Of a DNA stretch of 64,000 nt, positions 43,265-51,502 are shown in pieces. The notes below the pieces were generated by a model. The model made no database searches, had not been told where the DNA came from, and worked only from the letters and a program-made list of their open reading frames with translations. The stretch lies in the NCBI GenBank assembly GCA_964352215.1, contig CAYGRE010000031.1:4422-68421 (forward strand). Reading direction: 5' to 3'. Numbering within the stretch: the stretch's first letter is position 1; each line of letters starts with the position of its first letter. The DNA comes from CAWUKT01 sp964352215 (GTDB taxonomy: Bacteria; Bacteroidota; Bacteroidia; J057; JADKCL01). The position numbers and the translations under genes were made by a program.

Positions 43265-45243
43265 AAATACGTCCCTGAAAACAGATTATTGCGGAGAGAG
43301 CGGGATTCGAACCCGCGGTACCCTAAGGTACACCGCATTTCGAGTGCGGCCCATTCGACCACTCTGGCACCTCTCCAATGCGAAGATAAAGGGTTTTTCG
43401 GGATTCTCTTATTTCGAAGGAATGAGGACTTTCTGCTCCCTGAAGTGATTTTTTTCACCCTGTAAATGAGGAACTTGGAATTTTTTCTACCAGAACCCAT
43501 TGAAATATTAACAACTGGTGTAAATTTGCACCGGAGGTTTGGCAGAGTGGTCGAATGCGTCGGTCTTGAAAACCGAAGTCCGTTCACGCGGACCGGGGGT
43601 TCGAATCCCTCAGCCTCCGCAGAAGGGGATTTACCTGATTCAACATCGGTAAATCCCTTCTTTTTTTGCCCTATTTTCTTGGTTAGTTGTGCGTATTGGT
43701 CGATTACGCGATTTGGTGCGGGGGTTCGAAATTTGCGGTTTTGGCCGGAAAAATGCAGACCCCTTGGAAACACCATTTTCTGTAGTCGCTGCTGATCCCG
43801 GTAAGGGTGCTTTTCCCACAATACATGCATGTTTGAGGCGATTTCGAGGCTTTTCTCTATATAATCCTGGGGGTTCGAAATTTTATTAGACGACTTTTCC
43901 AATTGGTCCAGAATTATGAACTTATCCTCTTCAAACTGAGAATTGTATTTGTCGTAGATTTTCATGGGAATTTCCTTCTTGTATAGGCGCTCATCCAATT
44001 CATCTATTTCTGCATCGACCGCCTTCAACCGTTTTTTCAGTTCAGTAATTTCTTCCAGACTTCCTTTGTTGATTTCCTCGTATGTATCCAAGGCGGATTC
44101 CCTGGCAAAGGGTATCAACTCTTCGTGTAGCTTCAATGATCCGAGAATGTTCAGGAATTCCTCATGCAATCCCTTGGCGTTGACATTGACCTTGCAGCCA
44201 GAGGTGGGACACTTATAATAATGGTATGGAGTTGCATATTGATATTCAGCTTTCCGATTCTCTGTCTTTAGCTTCTTTGATTTCTTCGTTCTGGAATAGG
44301 CGGTCAGCAGCTTTCCGCATTTGTCACAATAGATCAGGTTTCTAAGTGGGGTATTCGGGTATTCCTTCCCGGCTACCTTTCCTCTGTTCTGAGAATAGTT
44401 GAGTTCACCATTCAACTTGAGGAAGTTGGGTTGGGAGATCATTGGAGGGTGATTGCCTTTGACAACCCTTCCTTCCAATGCTCGGTGAGCCATCAGCCCA
44501 CAATAGAAAGGATTCTGAAAGATCTTCTTTAGCTTCTGTGGATACATGGAACAGCCAAGAGCTCGGAGCTTTTTGGTGATTTCTGTGTTCTCCAACTTGC
44601 CTTGCAGCTTCCACTTGAAGGCTTTTTTCAGAATCATCCCTTTTTCATTGATGATGATGCTCCGCTGTCCGTCTTTGGTGATGGCTGAGTATCCATAAGG
44701 TGGCCTTGTCGGCCACTTGCCATCCTCCAGAGCTTCCCGTACTCCGTCGATCATTCTCTGCCTTCTGGTAGAGTTGTCGTACTGGCTGAATGAGAAATAG
44801 ATATTTCGTTGCAATTCCCCTCCTGGGGTGAATGCCTCAGTTGGTTGGGTAATGGACTCTATCGCAATCCCTCTCTTGTTCAGTTCGCTGGCAATGTAGA
44901 TGGCATTGGCACCGGACCGGGAGAAGCGGTCGAAGTTATAGACGACAATCACATGGACTCTGCGCTTTGACTTCTTGACGAAGCTCATCATCCGTTGGAA
45001 TTCCTTCCGCTCATCTGACTTGGCCGACTCGTAGGTTCCTCCAAATTCCCCGATGTGGTTGTATCCCTTCCGCTCACAATACTCAGTACATCGTCTCATC
45101 TGAGTCGGAAGGCTGTTGTTGTTATCAGCCTGCTCCTTCGAAGAGACACGGGTATAGATGACGCTGTTCTTGACCTGGACATTTTTGGTCACTCCATCGC
45201 TCTTGGCGAATTGACGAAACAGACTGAGATCGTTTTTACTCAT
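43249..45243 (-). CDS. Large serine recombinase (site-specific integrase)
   Basis: Catalyses site-specific DNA integration or excision through a phosphoserine intermediate. Residues ~28-165 are the resolvase domain, with catalytic S34 in YTRVSSKEQ and YNFDRFSRSGANA. A recombinase domain (~185-300) follows, then a zinc ribbon with CDKCG (about residue 318) and CPTSGC, then a coiled coil (LEEITELKKRLKAVDAEIDE, 20 residues). The frame has no stop where the protein should end: after about residue 541 it reads antisense through the tRNA terminator and tRNA-Ser(TGA), then through tRNA-Ser(CGA). The last ~120 residues are therefore probably not native. The gene ends toward the tRNA, suggesting it sits at one end of an element integrated there. 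A 78-aa gene overlaps its start. Confidence 0.88.
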   Translation of the reverse strand: MSKNDLSLFRQFAKSDGVTKNVQVKNSVIYTRVSSKEQADNNNSLPTQMRRCTEYCERKGYNHIGEFGGTYESAKSDERKEFQRMMSFVKKSKRRVHVIVVYNFDRFSRSGANAIYIASELNKRGIAIESITQPTEAFTPGGELQRNIYFSFSQYDNSTRRQRMIDGVREALEDGKWPTRPPYGYSAITKDGQRSIIINEKGMILKKAFKWKLQGKLENTEITKKLRALGCSMYPQKLKKIFQNPFYCGLMAHRALEGRVVKGNHPPMISQPNFLKLNGELNYSQNRGKVAGKEYPNTPLRNLIYCDKCGKLLTAYSRTKKSKKLKTENRKAEYQYATPYHYYKCPTSGCKVNVNAKGLHEEFLNILGSLKLHEELIPFARESALDTYEEINKGSLEEITELKKRLKAVDAEIDELDERLYKKEIPMKIYDKYNSQFEEDKFIILDQLEKSSNKISNPQDYIEKSLEIASNMHVLWEKHPYRDQQRLQKMVFPRGLHFSGQNRKFRTPAPNRVIDQYAQLTKKIGQKKKGFTDVESGKSPSAEAEGFEPPVRVNGLRFSRPTHSTTLPNLRCKFTPVVNISMGSGRKNSKFLIYRVKKITSGSRKSSFLRNKRIPKNPLSSHWRGARVVEWAALEMRCTLGYRGFESRSLRNNLFSGTYLWAKN
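43292..43376 (-). tRNA. tRNA-Ser (anticodon CGA)
   Basis: An 85-nt serine tRNA: acceptor GGAGAGG with TCTCTCC, anticodon stem CCGCA/TGCGG around CTCGAAA (anticodon CGA), a long variable arm (GTGTACCTTAGGGTACC) typical of class II tRNAs, and T-arm GCGGGTTCGAATCCCGC. Discriminator G; CCA is not encoded. Confidence 0.97.
43500..43528 (+). promoter_or_regulatory. Consensus Bacteroidota promoter of tRNA-Ser(TGA)
   Basis: TTG at 43500-43502, an 18-bp spacer, then TAAATTTG at 43521-43528, an exact -33/-7 match. The box ends 4 bp before the mature tRNA 5' end, leaving room for almost no leader. Confidence 0.75.
43533..43619 (+). tRNA. tRNA-Ser (anticodon TGA)
   Basis: An 87-nt class II tRNA: acceptor GGAGGTT with AGCCTCC, anticodon stem TCGGT/ACCGA around CTTGAAA (anticodon TGA), variable arm GTCCGTTCACGCGGAC, and T-arm GGGGGTTCGAATCCCTC. 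Discriminator G; CCA not encoded. The serine recombinase frame runs antisense through the whole gene. Confidence 0.97.
43622..43667 (+). terminator. Terminator of tRNA-Ser(TGA)
   Basis: GAAGGGGATTTACC pairs with GGTAAATCCCTTC (one bulged G) around a 12-nt loop and is followed by seven T residues. It starts 3 bp after the tRNA and lies inside the recombinase frame of the opposite strand. Confidence 0.85.
43720..43883. repeat. Direct repeat GGGGGTTCGAAATTT inside the recombinase gene
   Basis: The 15-mer occurs at 43720-43734 and 43869-43883. Its first 11 bases also occur in the T-arm of tRNA-Ser(TGA) at 43595-43605, giving three copies in 290 bp, all on the plus strand. Confidence 0.7.
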
Positions 45244-45472
45244 CGGGAATGTATTTTGATAGGGATTGGTAAGTCAGGATTGAGAACAGGCGTAGAGAGT
45301 AGCGGATTTCTTCGATCTGATCATCGGACAGGTTTTTGAATTTCTCTACTTTTCGGAGCCTTCTTGCGAAGTCTTTTGCTTTTTGCTCAGAACTCCACTC
45401 AGGACTTGGTGAATTGTACGCTAAATCGGCCTCTGGGTTGCGTTTGAATTGATTTAGGTGTGTTGCTCCCAT
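45236..45472 (-). CDS. Small protein cotranslated with the recombinase (78 aa)
   Basis: A charged, helical 78-aa protein (WSSEQKAKDFARRLRKVEKF, then LSDDQIEEIRYSLRLFS). Its end overlaps the recombinase start by 8 bp, so the two genes are coupled. Small genes at this position can encode recombination directionality factors or regulators; nothing in the sequence proves that here. Confidence 0.65.
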   Translation of the reverse strand: MGATHLNQFKRNPEADLAYNSPSPEWSSEQKAKDFARRLRKVEKFKNLSDDQIEEIRYSLRLFSILTYQSLSKYIPDE

Positions 45473-45556
45473 GATTCGGATGTTTGATCGCGGGTAGGGC
45501 TTTCCAATTTGCGAATCTGTGGTTGGAGGTGCTGAGGGGCTCTCCGTGATTATGAA

Positions 45557-45787
45557 TCAGAATTTCACTTTGAAGAGTCGCCGGATCTTTCGGGCCTTCC
45601 CGTTTTCATGGATCAGAGTTATTTCCTGGTATTTGAATCCGGGTTTGAGTTCTTGCATGTTTTTCTCAGGAGAGTGGTATTCTGTTCCCTGGACCCGATT
45701 GATGCTCCCTTGGCTGAGGAACACTTCGAGCTTGGTCAAATTTTTCCTCTTGAGCAGTGATAGGATTTTGTCTTCGGCTTCTGTCAT
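45557..45787 (-). CDS. Small unknown protein (76 aa)
   Basis: A 76-aa basic protein (DKILSLLKRKNLTKLEVFL, then a basic end ARKIRRLFKVKF). It is on the recombinase strand, 84 bp upstream of the 78-aa gene, and probably part of the same element. No family recognised. Support comes from an ATG start, ordinary composition and location only. Confidence 0.5.
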   Translation of the reverse strand: MTEAEDKILSLLKRKNLTKLEVFLSQGSINRVQGTEYHSPEKNMQELKPGFKYQEITLIHENGKARKIRRLFKVKF

Positions 45788-46522
45788 CTTCTCTTTGCTT
45801 TTAGGTTTTTGTATTGCGCCCTTGATTTGGCGATGCTCAAAGTTGATTTGAAACCAGGTCTAATCGGTCTCTCGGATTTCTCCGGGGGGAGAATCGGATT
45901 GTTCTAATCGGACCTTGGGGGCTCTGTTTGACGATTTTGGGGTGATACACCCAGAGAATGAGTGCATGTGGTTGGTGGGGATTTGACTTCTGTTTGCTCA
46001 GGGATCGATCAGAATAGCCCTTTGCTGATGGCTTGGGGAGTTGTGGCTTGTACTGGTGGGGAGTGGGTTGATATTGCATATAAGGGGCAATATCTGATTG
46101 AGAACTGATTAGCTTTTCAAAAATGGTTAATCGATACCAATTATGGTTAAAAAGGAAAATCTATGTCATTCAATTGGAAGTGGCTTTGGGAAAATGACAA
46201 GCTATATCAGGACGGTTTTTCATGACGATACAAGCAGTTAGTTCGATTGTACTAAATCCGATTGCGACACCTTTCTCCGCAATGTTCCACATTCTTTCAG
46301 CATCCCTACACGATCTTGACAGGGTAATGTGTCTCTTTACAAAAGCGTTTTGATTCTCTGGGGTAAACCCCAAAAATTGATGATCGGAGCCAATAGGGAT
46401 AGATCGTGTCTCCGGGGGAGAATAGGAATGCTGTAAAAACACAGCGTAATGAGTGAATTTTCACCAGCCAGCAATCCAGGCACGTTGCCTGTGGAGGGTG
46501 GCAGAAAATTAAAAACACTCAG
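45788..46522. other. 735-bp region without a convincing gene
   Basis: Two minus-strand frames of 80-90 codons exist but have Pro/Gln/His-rich or mixed sequence unlike protein. The region holds two near-copies of TCTCCGGGGG(G)AGAAT, at 45879-45894 and 46409-46423, the first flanked by repeated CTAATCGG. It may carry control or recombination sites of the element. Confidence 0.5.
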
Positions 46523-47452
46523 ATGAACACCAACAACAATGTTCAAGACGAAATCATTGAAGCTCTCAAGATGAATCCCGAAGATATTCATTATCAAGAT
46601 TCATTGCCCCCTGAAGAAAGTCCACTCAGTTATCCGGTAGCAGAGAAGCACTTCGAAGATCCTCCAAGACAAGAAGAGCCCGCAAAAGAGGTGGACAATG
46701 GACATGCGATGATGATGGCGGATGTCATTCTCGGAGCAGCGAACAATATCATCGAAGTCGGAGGCGGGTTCTTTATCAAGATCAAGACCGATGCTTCTTT
46801 TCTGGAATATGAAGAGCTCGTCCAAGTGATAGACGAACAGAATCAGAGAAATATCAAACGACTGATTTTGGACGAAGGAGACAAAGCTATGCTCCGTCCT
46901 CTTCTGGCTCAAGTTCTGAAAGCTCGCCAAAAAGTTCTTTCTCCTGAACACCAGTTGCTAATTGCGGGGGTATCTATTCTGATCAAGAAAGCTCAATTGG
47001 TGATGGAAGTTCGGGCAGAGAATCAGATATTGACCGAACGGATTCTGAATATCATCCAGCAAGAGAGCCAACCTAAGCCGGAACCAATGCCTTATCAGAA
47101 TCCTTTTCAAGAATCCAAGCAGGAAGAGATTGCTAGAGAAGCTGAGATTGAAACTGAACGTCCATTTTCAGATCAAGTACAAGAATCAAAGCAGGAGGAG
47201 ATAACAAGAGAAGCTGAGATGGAAACCCAAAACGTATCTTCTGATCAAGAAGGAACTGAATCGGTTACAGAGATGCAGGGAAAAACCGAAACCATGGATC
47301 AAGACCTGAAACCAGAATCTGAACCAAAGCTAAGTCGCCAGGAACGTCGTCGAGAGGAACGAAAAGCCAGGAAAGCCGATGTCAGTCTTCAGAATGGAAA
47401 ACCAGATAGCTCAAATCAGAAAGAGAGAACAGAACATGAAGATCAAACCTGA
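46523..47452 (+). CDS. Element-borne protein with acidic, repeat-containing tail (309 aa)
   Basis: No family recognised. Residues ~55-175 appear folded: ADVILGAANNIIEVGGGFFI, then helices around LLAQVLKARQKVLSPEHQLL. Residues ~180-309 are a Glu/Gln/Lys-rich, disordered tail with an internal repeat QESKQEEI(A/T)REAE(I/M)ET, also visible in the DNA near 47110-47150 and 47180-47225, and a basic patch RQERRREERKARKA. No signal peptide. It converges with the HTH gene and overlaps its end by 10 bp. Proteins of this layout occur on Bacteroidota mobile elements, but no role is assigned. Confidence 0.7.
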   Translation: MNTNNNVQDEIIEALKMNPEDIHYQDSLPPEESPLSYPVAEKHFEDPPRQEEPAKEVDNGHAMMMADVILGAANNIIEVGGGFFIKIKTDASFLEYEELVQVIDEQNQRNIKRLILDEGDKAMLRPLLAQVLKARQKVLSPEHQLLIAGVSILIKKAQLVMEVRAENQILTERILNIIQQESQPKPEPMPYQNPFQESKQEEIAREAEIETERPFSDQVQESKQEEITREAEMETQNVSSDQEGTESVTEMQGKTETMDQDLKPESEPKLSRQERRREERKARKADVSLQNGKPDSSNQKERTEHEDQT

Positions 47453-47760
47453 TCATCCTCTCTCAATTGCTCTCTTGCCTTCTGAAAGATCTCAGGGTCT
47501 TTGAGGGCGGCTGGATCAACCAAAATCCCAAGGATTGGGCCATTGGATTTGCCGGGATCAGAATAGACGGAGAAGAAATTGACACCGAGGAAATTTCCCG
47601 CTTTGGTCAGATAATCGGTTCGCCAAGAGGCTTCGTTTAGCATTCGGGAAAGAGTACTCGGAGAAACGCCAAGGTGATTGGCCAGTGCAACCTGAGATTT
47701 AGCCTCTTTTGCCATTTGGCTGCGTACCCTTTCTCCATCGTGGATCTTAGGCGTTTTCAT
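47443..47760 (-). CDS. Small HTH (XRE-like) DNA-binding protein
   Basis: A 105-aa protein with a helix-turn-helix at about residues 20-45 (SQVALANHLGVSPSTLSRML), followed by W-R-T-D-x-L-x-x-A-x-x-x-L-G-V-N-F-F. The protein at 55329 shares this arrangement. ATG 47760 overlaps the TGA of the upstream surface-protein gene (ATGA), so the pair is coupled. It may autoregulate or control the surface protein; this is inference. Confidence 0.8.
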   Translation of the reverse strand: MKTPKIHDGERVRSQMAKEAKSQVALANHLGVSPSTLSRMLNEASWRTDYLTKAGNFLGVNFFSVYSDPGKSNGPILGILVDPAALKDPEIFQKAREQLREDDQV

Positions 47761-50700
47761 TTCCGACGAATGGTTAAGCCGCCTTTTTGCAGTTCCTGAC
47801 CTTGCTGATCTCTGACCAACCACCAGTAGACACCATCGGGAACCGTTCCACCGTCCCAGCTTGAGGTAGCGCCCATGCGGTGAACTTCACCTCCGGCCCG
47901 GTTAAAGACAAGAACCTCGAATTGGTTGGGATTGATCTGATCCCGCCATAGCACCTGCCACAGATCGTTCTTTCCATCTCCGTTTGGGGTGATGACTTCT
48001 GGAATGAAAAAGGGTGCTTCGAGAAAGAGGTAAGTCGCTTTCAGCGTATCTCCCTGGCAGCCCTCGGTCGTCGGTACTGCGAGGAATTGATAACGTGCCG
48101 GATCAAGACTGAAGGCTTCGCCAGTAATGGGCATCGAGGTTCCTATTCCAGAACTGAACAGTTCAAGCATTCCGGTTCCGATCTGTTCCAATCGATTCGA
48201 TAAGGACCAATTGACCATTGTTCGGTCTAAGTCTGATTCAAGAGTCAACGATTGTAATCCCGATTCGAGGATCGTTCCAGCGGGAGGCTCTATGCTGAGA
48301 TGAGGACGATCCAGAACGGAAATCGTCTGAGTGATGGAATCTGTGCACCCAAATACATTCTCTATGATCCCGGTCAATTGATCTCCATGAGAAAGACTGT
48401 CCAGGTCAATGCGGAAGAAGGTGGAGTCAAGAAGGTATCCGTTCAATAGAAACCGAAAGCTGACTCCATCGATGGCGGTTAATATGGCACTGATTTCTTC
48501 ACCTGTGCAGATGCTCGTATCTGGCAAGACCTTGAGGGTTGCTGATTGAGGTAGAGGGTGAATGGTGATACTGGCTGAATCAATGGCCGGACAATAGCTG
48601 TCCGTTTGGCTGAGGACTGTAAATGTTCCGGCTTGACTCTGGCTAGGGATGACGGTTCCATTGGGGGAAATGGCTAGATCTGTTGATGCACTGAAGCTAA
48701 TTCCCGCAGTTGGTTGTAGGAGGATATCAGGAGCTATTGGTCCTTGATCCTGACAGACTTCATCTATCTGATAGGAGAAGTCGAGGAAGGGAGCCTCAAG
48801 GATGAAAAACGAGTCAACCGGATCAATGGCACATGGATTGGCAATGTCGTATTTCACGGTGTAGGGTCCACCTGATTGCATCAATGAAAGGTCCAATGCT
48901 CCTGTGATTGGGTTCAGAAAGACGACTCCGGCGGAGCCGAGATAAGCCCCTGAAGAGTCAGTACCAAGTTGGGGTAATGGAGGCGAAACCTCCCGGCAAA
49001 AAGAATCCGCAGGATACGTCAAGGTAGGGGTTCCCGGAAAGTCAAGGATCAGAACGTTGGTCGAATAACTGGTTTGGCAACTACCTATGAAGCTATATGA
49101 CACTTCATAGAATCCGGGGATGGACCCTTGAAGGTCGATCAAGCCCGAAGTTGAGTCAAGAACCAAACCGGGATCGGAGGTCGAAAAGAATCCTCCGTTT
49201 GAAGTGACTGTGGGAAGTGGGGGGCTATCAGTTTTACAGAACTGCGAGGCGGGGTAGGTGAAAAAGGCGTTCACTGAATTGTTGATCTGTACGGTATCGA
49301 TAAGAGAATCAGGACAGGTTCCGGGGCTAGTGTATTGAATGAAATGGATTCCCGGACCGCTGGCAATGATATCGATTCGACCGATGCTGTCAACTACGGT
49401 ATTAGCTGACAAGGCTTGAAAGATGCCGCCTCCATCTCCAAAGATGAGCGGGGTCGGGTTGGGATCTCCGAGGCAGTAGAAATCAGGGGCATAAGCGAAG
49501 TTTGCATTCCCTGATTCTATGACCGATAGGTAATCATAGGCAGTATCGGAGCAAAACACATCCGAAACGATGTGCTGGATCAGATAGGTTCGGTTTGAAG
49601 CAAGGGTTCCCGAAATCGGGATCAAAGGCTGAGAATCGGCATAGATCACTATTCCCTGGTCCAACACCTGGAAAACGCCCTGCACATTAACCGAATCCAC
49701 CAACAGCACCGAATCTCTATCGCATATTTCCTCTGGCAGAATGACAAATGAAGCATCGGGCAAGGTGTCGATACTCAGATTCAGAGCTACGGTTGCTGTA
49801 TCCGGGCAGACTCCCGGACTGACATATATCACTGTGTAGTTTCCCGGTTGACTCAAGGCAGGGTCAATGACTCCATTTGAATCCAACACCAGAGAATTTG
49901 GAAGGGCTACAAAGTTGCCTCCTGATTGACCACTCATGAAAAGCGGAGCAATCGGAGATTGATTAGGGCAGATGTGTTGAAATGGCCCTTGATAGGGAAT
50001 AGGGTATCCAACCAAAACACTGTCCTGTGCCAGGATTTCAATCGTAATCTGTGCTGAATCAACACATGGATCGGCCACCCCATATTCCAATTGGTAAACT
50101 CCCGGAGGACTAGTACCCAGATCAATCAGTCCCAGTGAATCATCTATCAGGACCAAATTTGAATCCGAACAGATGAATTGCCCTCCAATTGGAAACAGGG
50201 TTCCGGTATCAGCGAGTACATACCCTGATGGGCAGTAACTCGCTGAATTTCCACCTGAATATCTCGCCACTGCATTTGTCATGGGCAGGATGTCCACCTG
50301 GAAAGAGTAAGTATCTGGACAGACTGCATGAGTGGTAGTATAGAGGAAGGATTGACCGGAACCAACTGCACCGGGATGGAGCAATATTTCTCCATTGGGC
50401 TGGACCAAGAAGCCGGGAGTCGCAGTGTAGCAACAGAAGCTCCCCAATGTATCAGTAGTGGTGAAGATCGAAGGAAGGGGATTGCTATCCCCAAGGCAAA
50501 AGCGTGAATCAGGATAAGTGATATCTACAAAATCTCCAGTCAGGCATATTGTATCGACTGTGAGATAGGGGAATTGACCAAAGGAATTGGAGATGTATTT
50601 GATCAGATAGAGCGGAAGACAAGTATCACCCACAAATCTATCAGGGATTTGAAAGATCAGGGTATCTACAGACGGATTGGCTGAAGTATCCAGTCGTACA

Positions 50701-50951
50701 ATCTGACAAGGGAAAGTATCTATGCGTACAACCAGAGAATCGAAAGTGTCACCAGTTCCGGTGCTTGCAAGGTCCAAACCACGAAGCATAGCAACCGATC
50801 CTTTACAGAATGTGGAATCGCTCATAGAATAAGCTGAATCCAAACCTCCACCTCCATAGTCTACAATGCTAGGAAAGGGCGAATTCTGAGCCGAAACAGA
50901 GCAATAAACAAGCAAGGGCCATACAGCCCACAATAACCATTGGGGAATCAT
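47757..50951 (-). CDS. Large T9SS-exported surface protein with Cys-paired repeats and CHU_C domain
   Basis: A 1064-aa protein with a signal peptide (MIPQWLLWAVWPLLVYCSVSAQ is residues 1-22 in full). It has roughly ten repeats of ~70-90 residues with the plan F-C-x-x-D-x-x-P-x-P...G-G-x-F...G-x-I-D-x-x...P-G-x-Y-x-V-x-Y...C-P-D, each with a cysteine pair, resembling Ig-like adhesin repeats. The final ~85 residues form the gliding-motility-associated domain (FIPEVITPNGDGKNDLW to the end), a type B T9SS sorting signal. A surface adhesin or matrix protein is likely. An upstream ATG at 51002 is rejected because it puts a basic segment before the signal peptide. Confidence 0.88.
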   Translation of the reverse strand: MIPQWLLWAVWPLLVYCSVSAQNSPFPSIVDYGGGGLDSAYSMSDSTFCKGSVAMLRGLDLASTGTGDTFDSLVVRIDTFPCQIVRLDTSANPSVDTLIFQIPDRFVGDTCLPLYLIKYISNSFGQFPYLTVDTICLTGDFVDITYPDSRFCLGDSNPLPSIFTTTDTLGSFCCYTATPGFLVQPNGEILLHPGAVGSGQSFLYTTTHAVCPDTYSFQVDILPMTNAVARYSGGNSASYCPSGYVLADTGTLFPIGGQFICSDSNLVLIDDSLGLIDLGTSPPGVYQLEYGVADPCVDSAQITIEILAQDSVLVGYPIPYQGPFQHICPNQSPIAPLFMSGQSGGNFVALPNSLVLDSNGVIDPALSQPGNYTVIYVSPGVCPDTATVALNLSIDTLPDASFVILPEEICDRDSVLLVDSVNVQGVFQVLDQGIVIYADSQPLIPISGTLASNRTYLIQHIVSDVFCSDTAYDYLSVIESGNANFAYAPDFYCLGDPNPTPLIFGDGGGIFQALSANTVVDSIGRIDIIASGPGIHFIQYTSPGTCPDSLIDTVQINNSVNAFFTYPASQFCKTDSPPLPTVTSNGGFFSTSDPGLVLDSTSGLIDLQGSIPGFYEVSYSFIGSCQTSYSTNVLILDFPGTPTLTYPADSFCREVSPPLPQLGTDSSGAYLGSAGVVFLNPITGALDLSLMQSGGPYTVKYDIANPCAIDPVDSFFILEAPFLDFSYQIDEVCQDQGPIAPDILLQPTAGISFSASTDLAISPNGTVIPSQSQAGTFTVLSQTDSYCPAIDSASITIHPLPQSATLKVLPDTSICTGEEISAILTAIDGVSFRFLLNGYLLDSTFFRIDLDSLSHGDQLTGIIENVFGCTDSITQTISVLDRPHLSIEPPAGTILESGLQSLTLESDLDRTMVNWSLSNRLEQIGTGMLELFSSGIGTSMPITGEAFSLDPARYQFLAVPTTEGCQGDTLKATYLFLEAPFFIPEVITPNGDGKNDLWQVLWRDQINPNQFEVLVFNRAGGEVHRMGATSSWDGGTVPDGVYWWLVRDQQGQELQKGGLTIRRK

Positions 50952-51502
50952 AATGCACAAATTGATCAGACCATAAAAGCGGAGGCGGGAACTGCGGTCC
51001 ACCTGGTAGGGACGACTTCCAAATGCAGCCCCGTCCTCCTTGAACGATCCTGGGAGAATAGGATCACTTACGACAAACAGCGGGTTGTCTCTTAAATTCC
51101 GGTCGAATCCCTATTCAGGGATGCAGGGAGTATGTCCGTCAATGTTTTGATCTTCTGGTTTTAAATATGCGTCACCGTAAATGCACCATCGGTAACAACA
51201 CACAACGAAGCTTCAGACCAGGAGAGGTCTGAAAAAGAACGTGAACTCTAATGTGGTTCTTCATCCACTGGCCTATTGGTTGGTTTTGGCCAGTGTGCAA
51301 ACCGAGTGGACTCAACACTTTGTCTCAATATCAATTAGCGAAGGTTTGAAGTCTGGTCCTTTCCACCTTTTGGATTGCCTTACGAAAGTAGGAGGAGGAT
51401 GGAGAAGGGAAAAACCACTTTTGGGAAGGATGGGGTTTTTGATAGAAGACTGCATGCCCAACATTCGGGATTCTCCAAGAAAATGATTATTCTATATCGT
51501 AT
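50952..51502. other. 550-bp region between surface protein and helical-family gene
   Basis: No coding frame is convincing. A small perfect hairpin (TTCAGACC/GGTCTGAA, 51212-51233) lacks a U-tract. A GGTCGAATCCCT segment near 51102 recalls a tRNA T-arm end but has no tRNA around it. Both flanking genes need promoters here. Confidence 0.5.

Noticed and set aside
43249..43620. Recombinase C-terminal extension as a real protein domain
   Set aside because: The sequence is just the translation of tRNA genes and a terminator; it is treated as readthrough of a missing stop.
45837..46442. Two minus-strand frames of 80 and 90 codons in the recombinase-side gap
   Set aside because: One is Pro/Gln/His-rich without structure, the other has no recognisable features; neither has support from neighbours or a start signal.
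51095..51110. GGTCGAATCCCT segment as a second attachment site matching the tRNA 3' end
   Set aside because: Only about nine bases match the tRNA-Ser(TGA) T-arm and the acceptor end is missing, too little for an attachment repeat.
51241..51486. An 81-codon frame upstream of the fourth helical-family gene
   Set aside because: Composition is not protein-like and there is no family or operon support.
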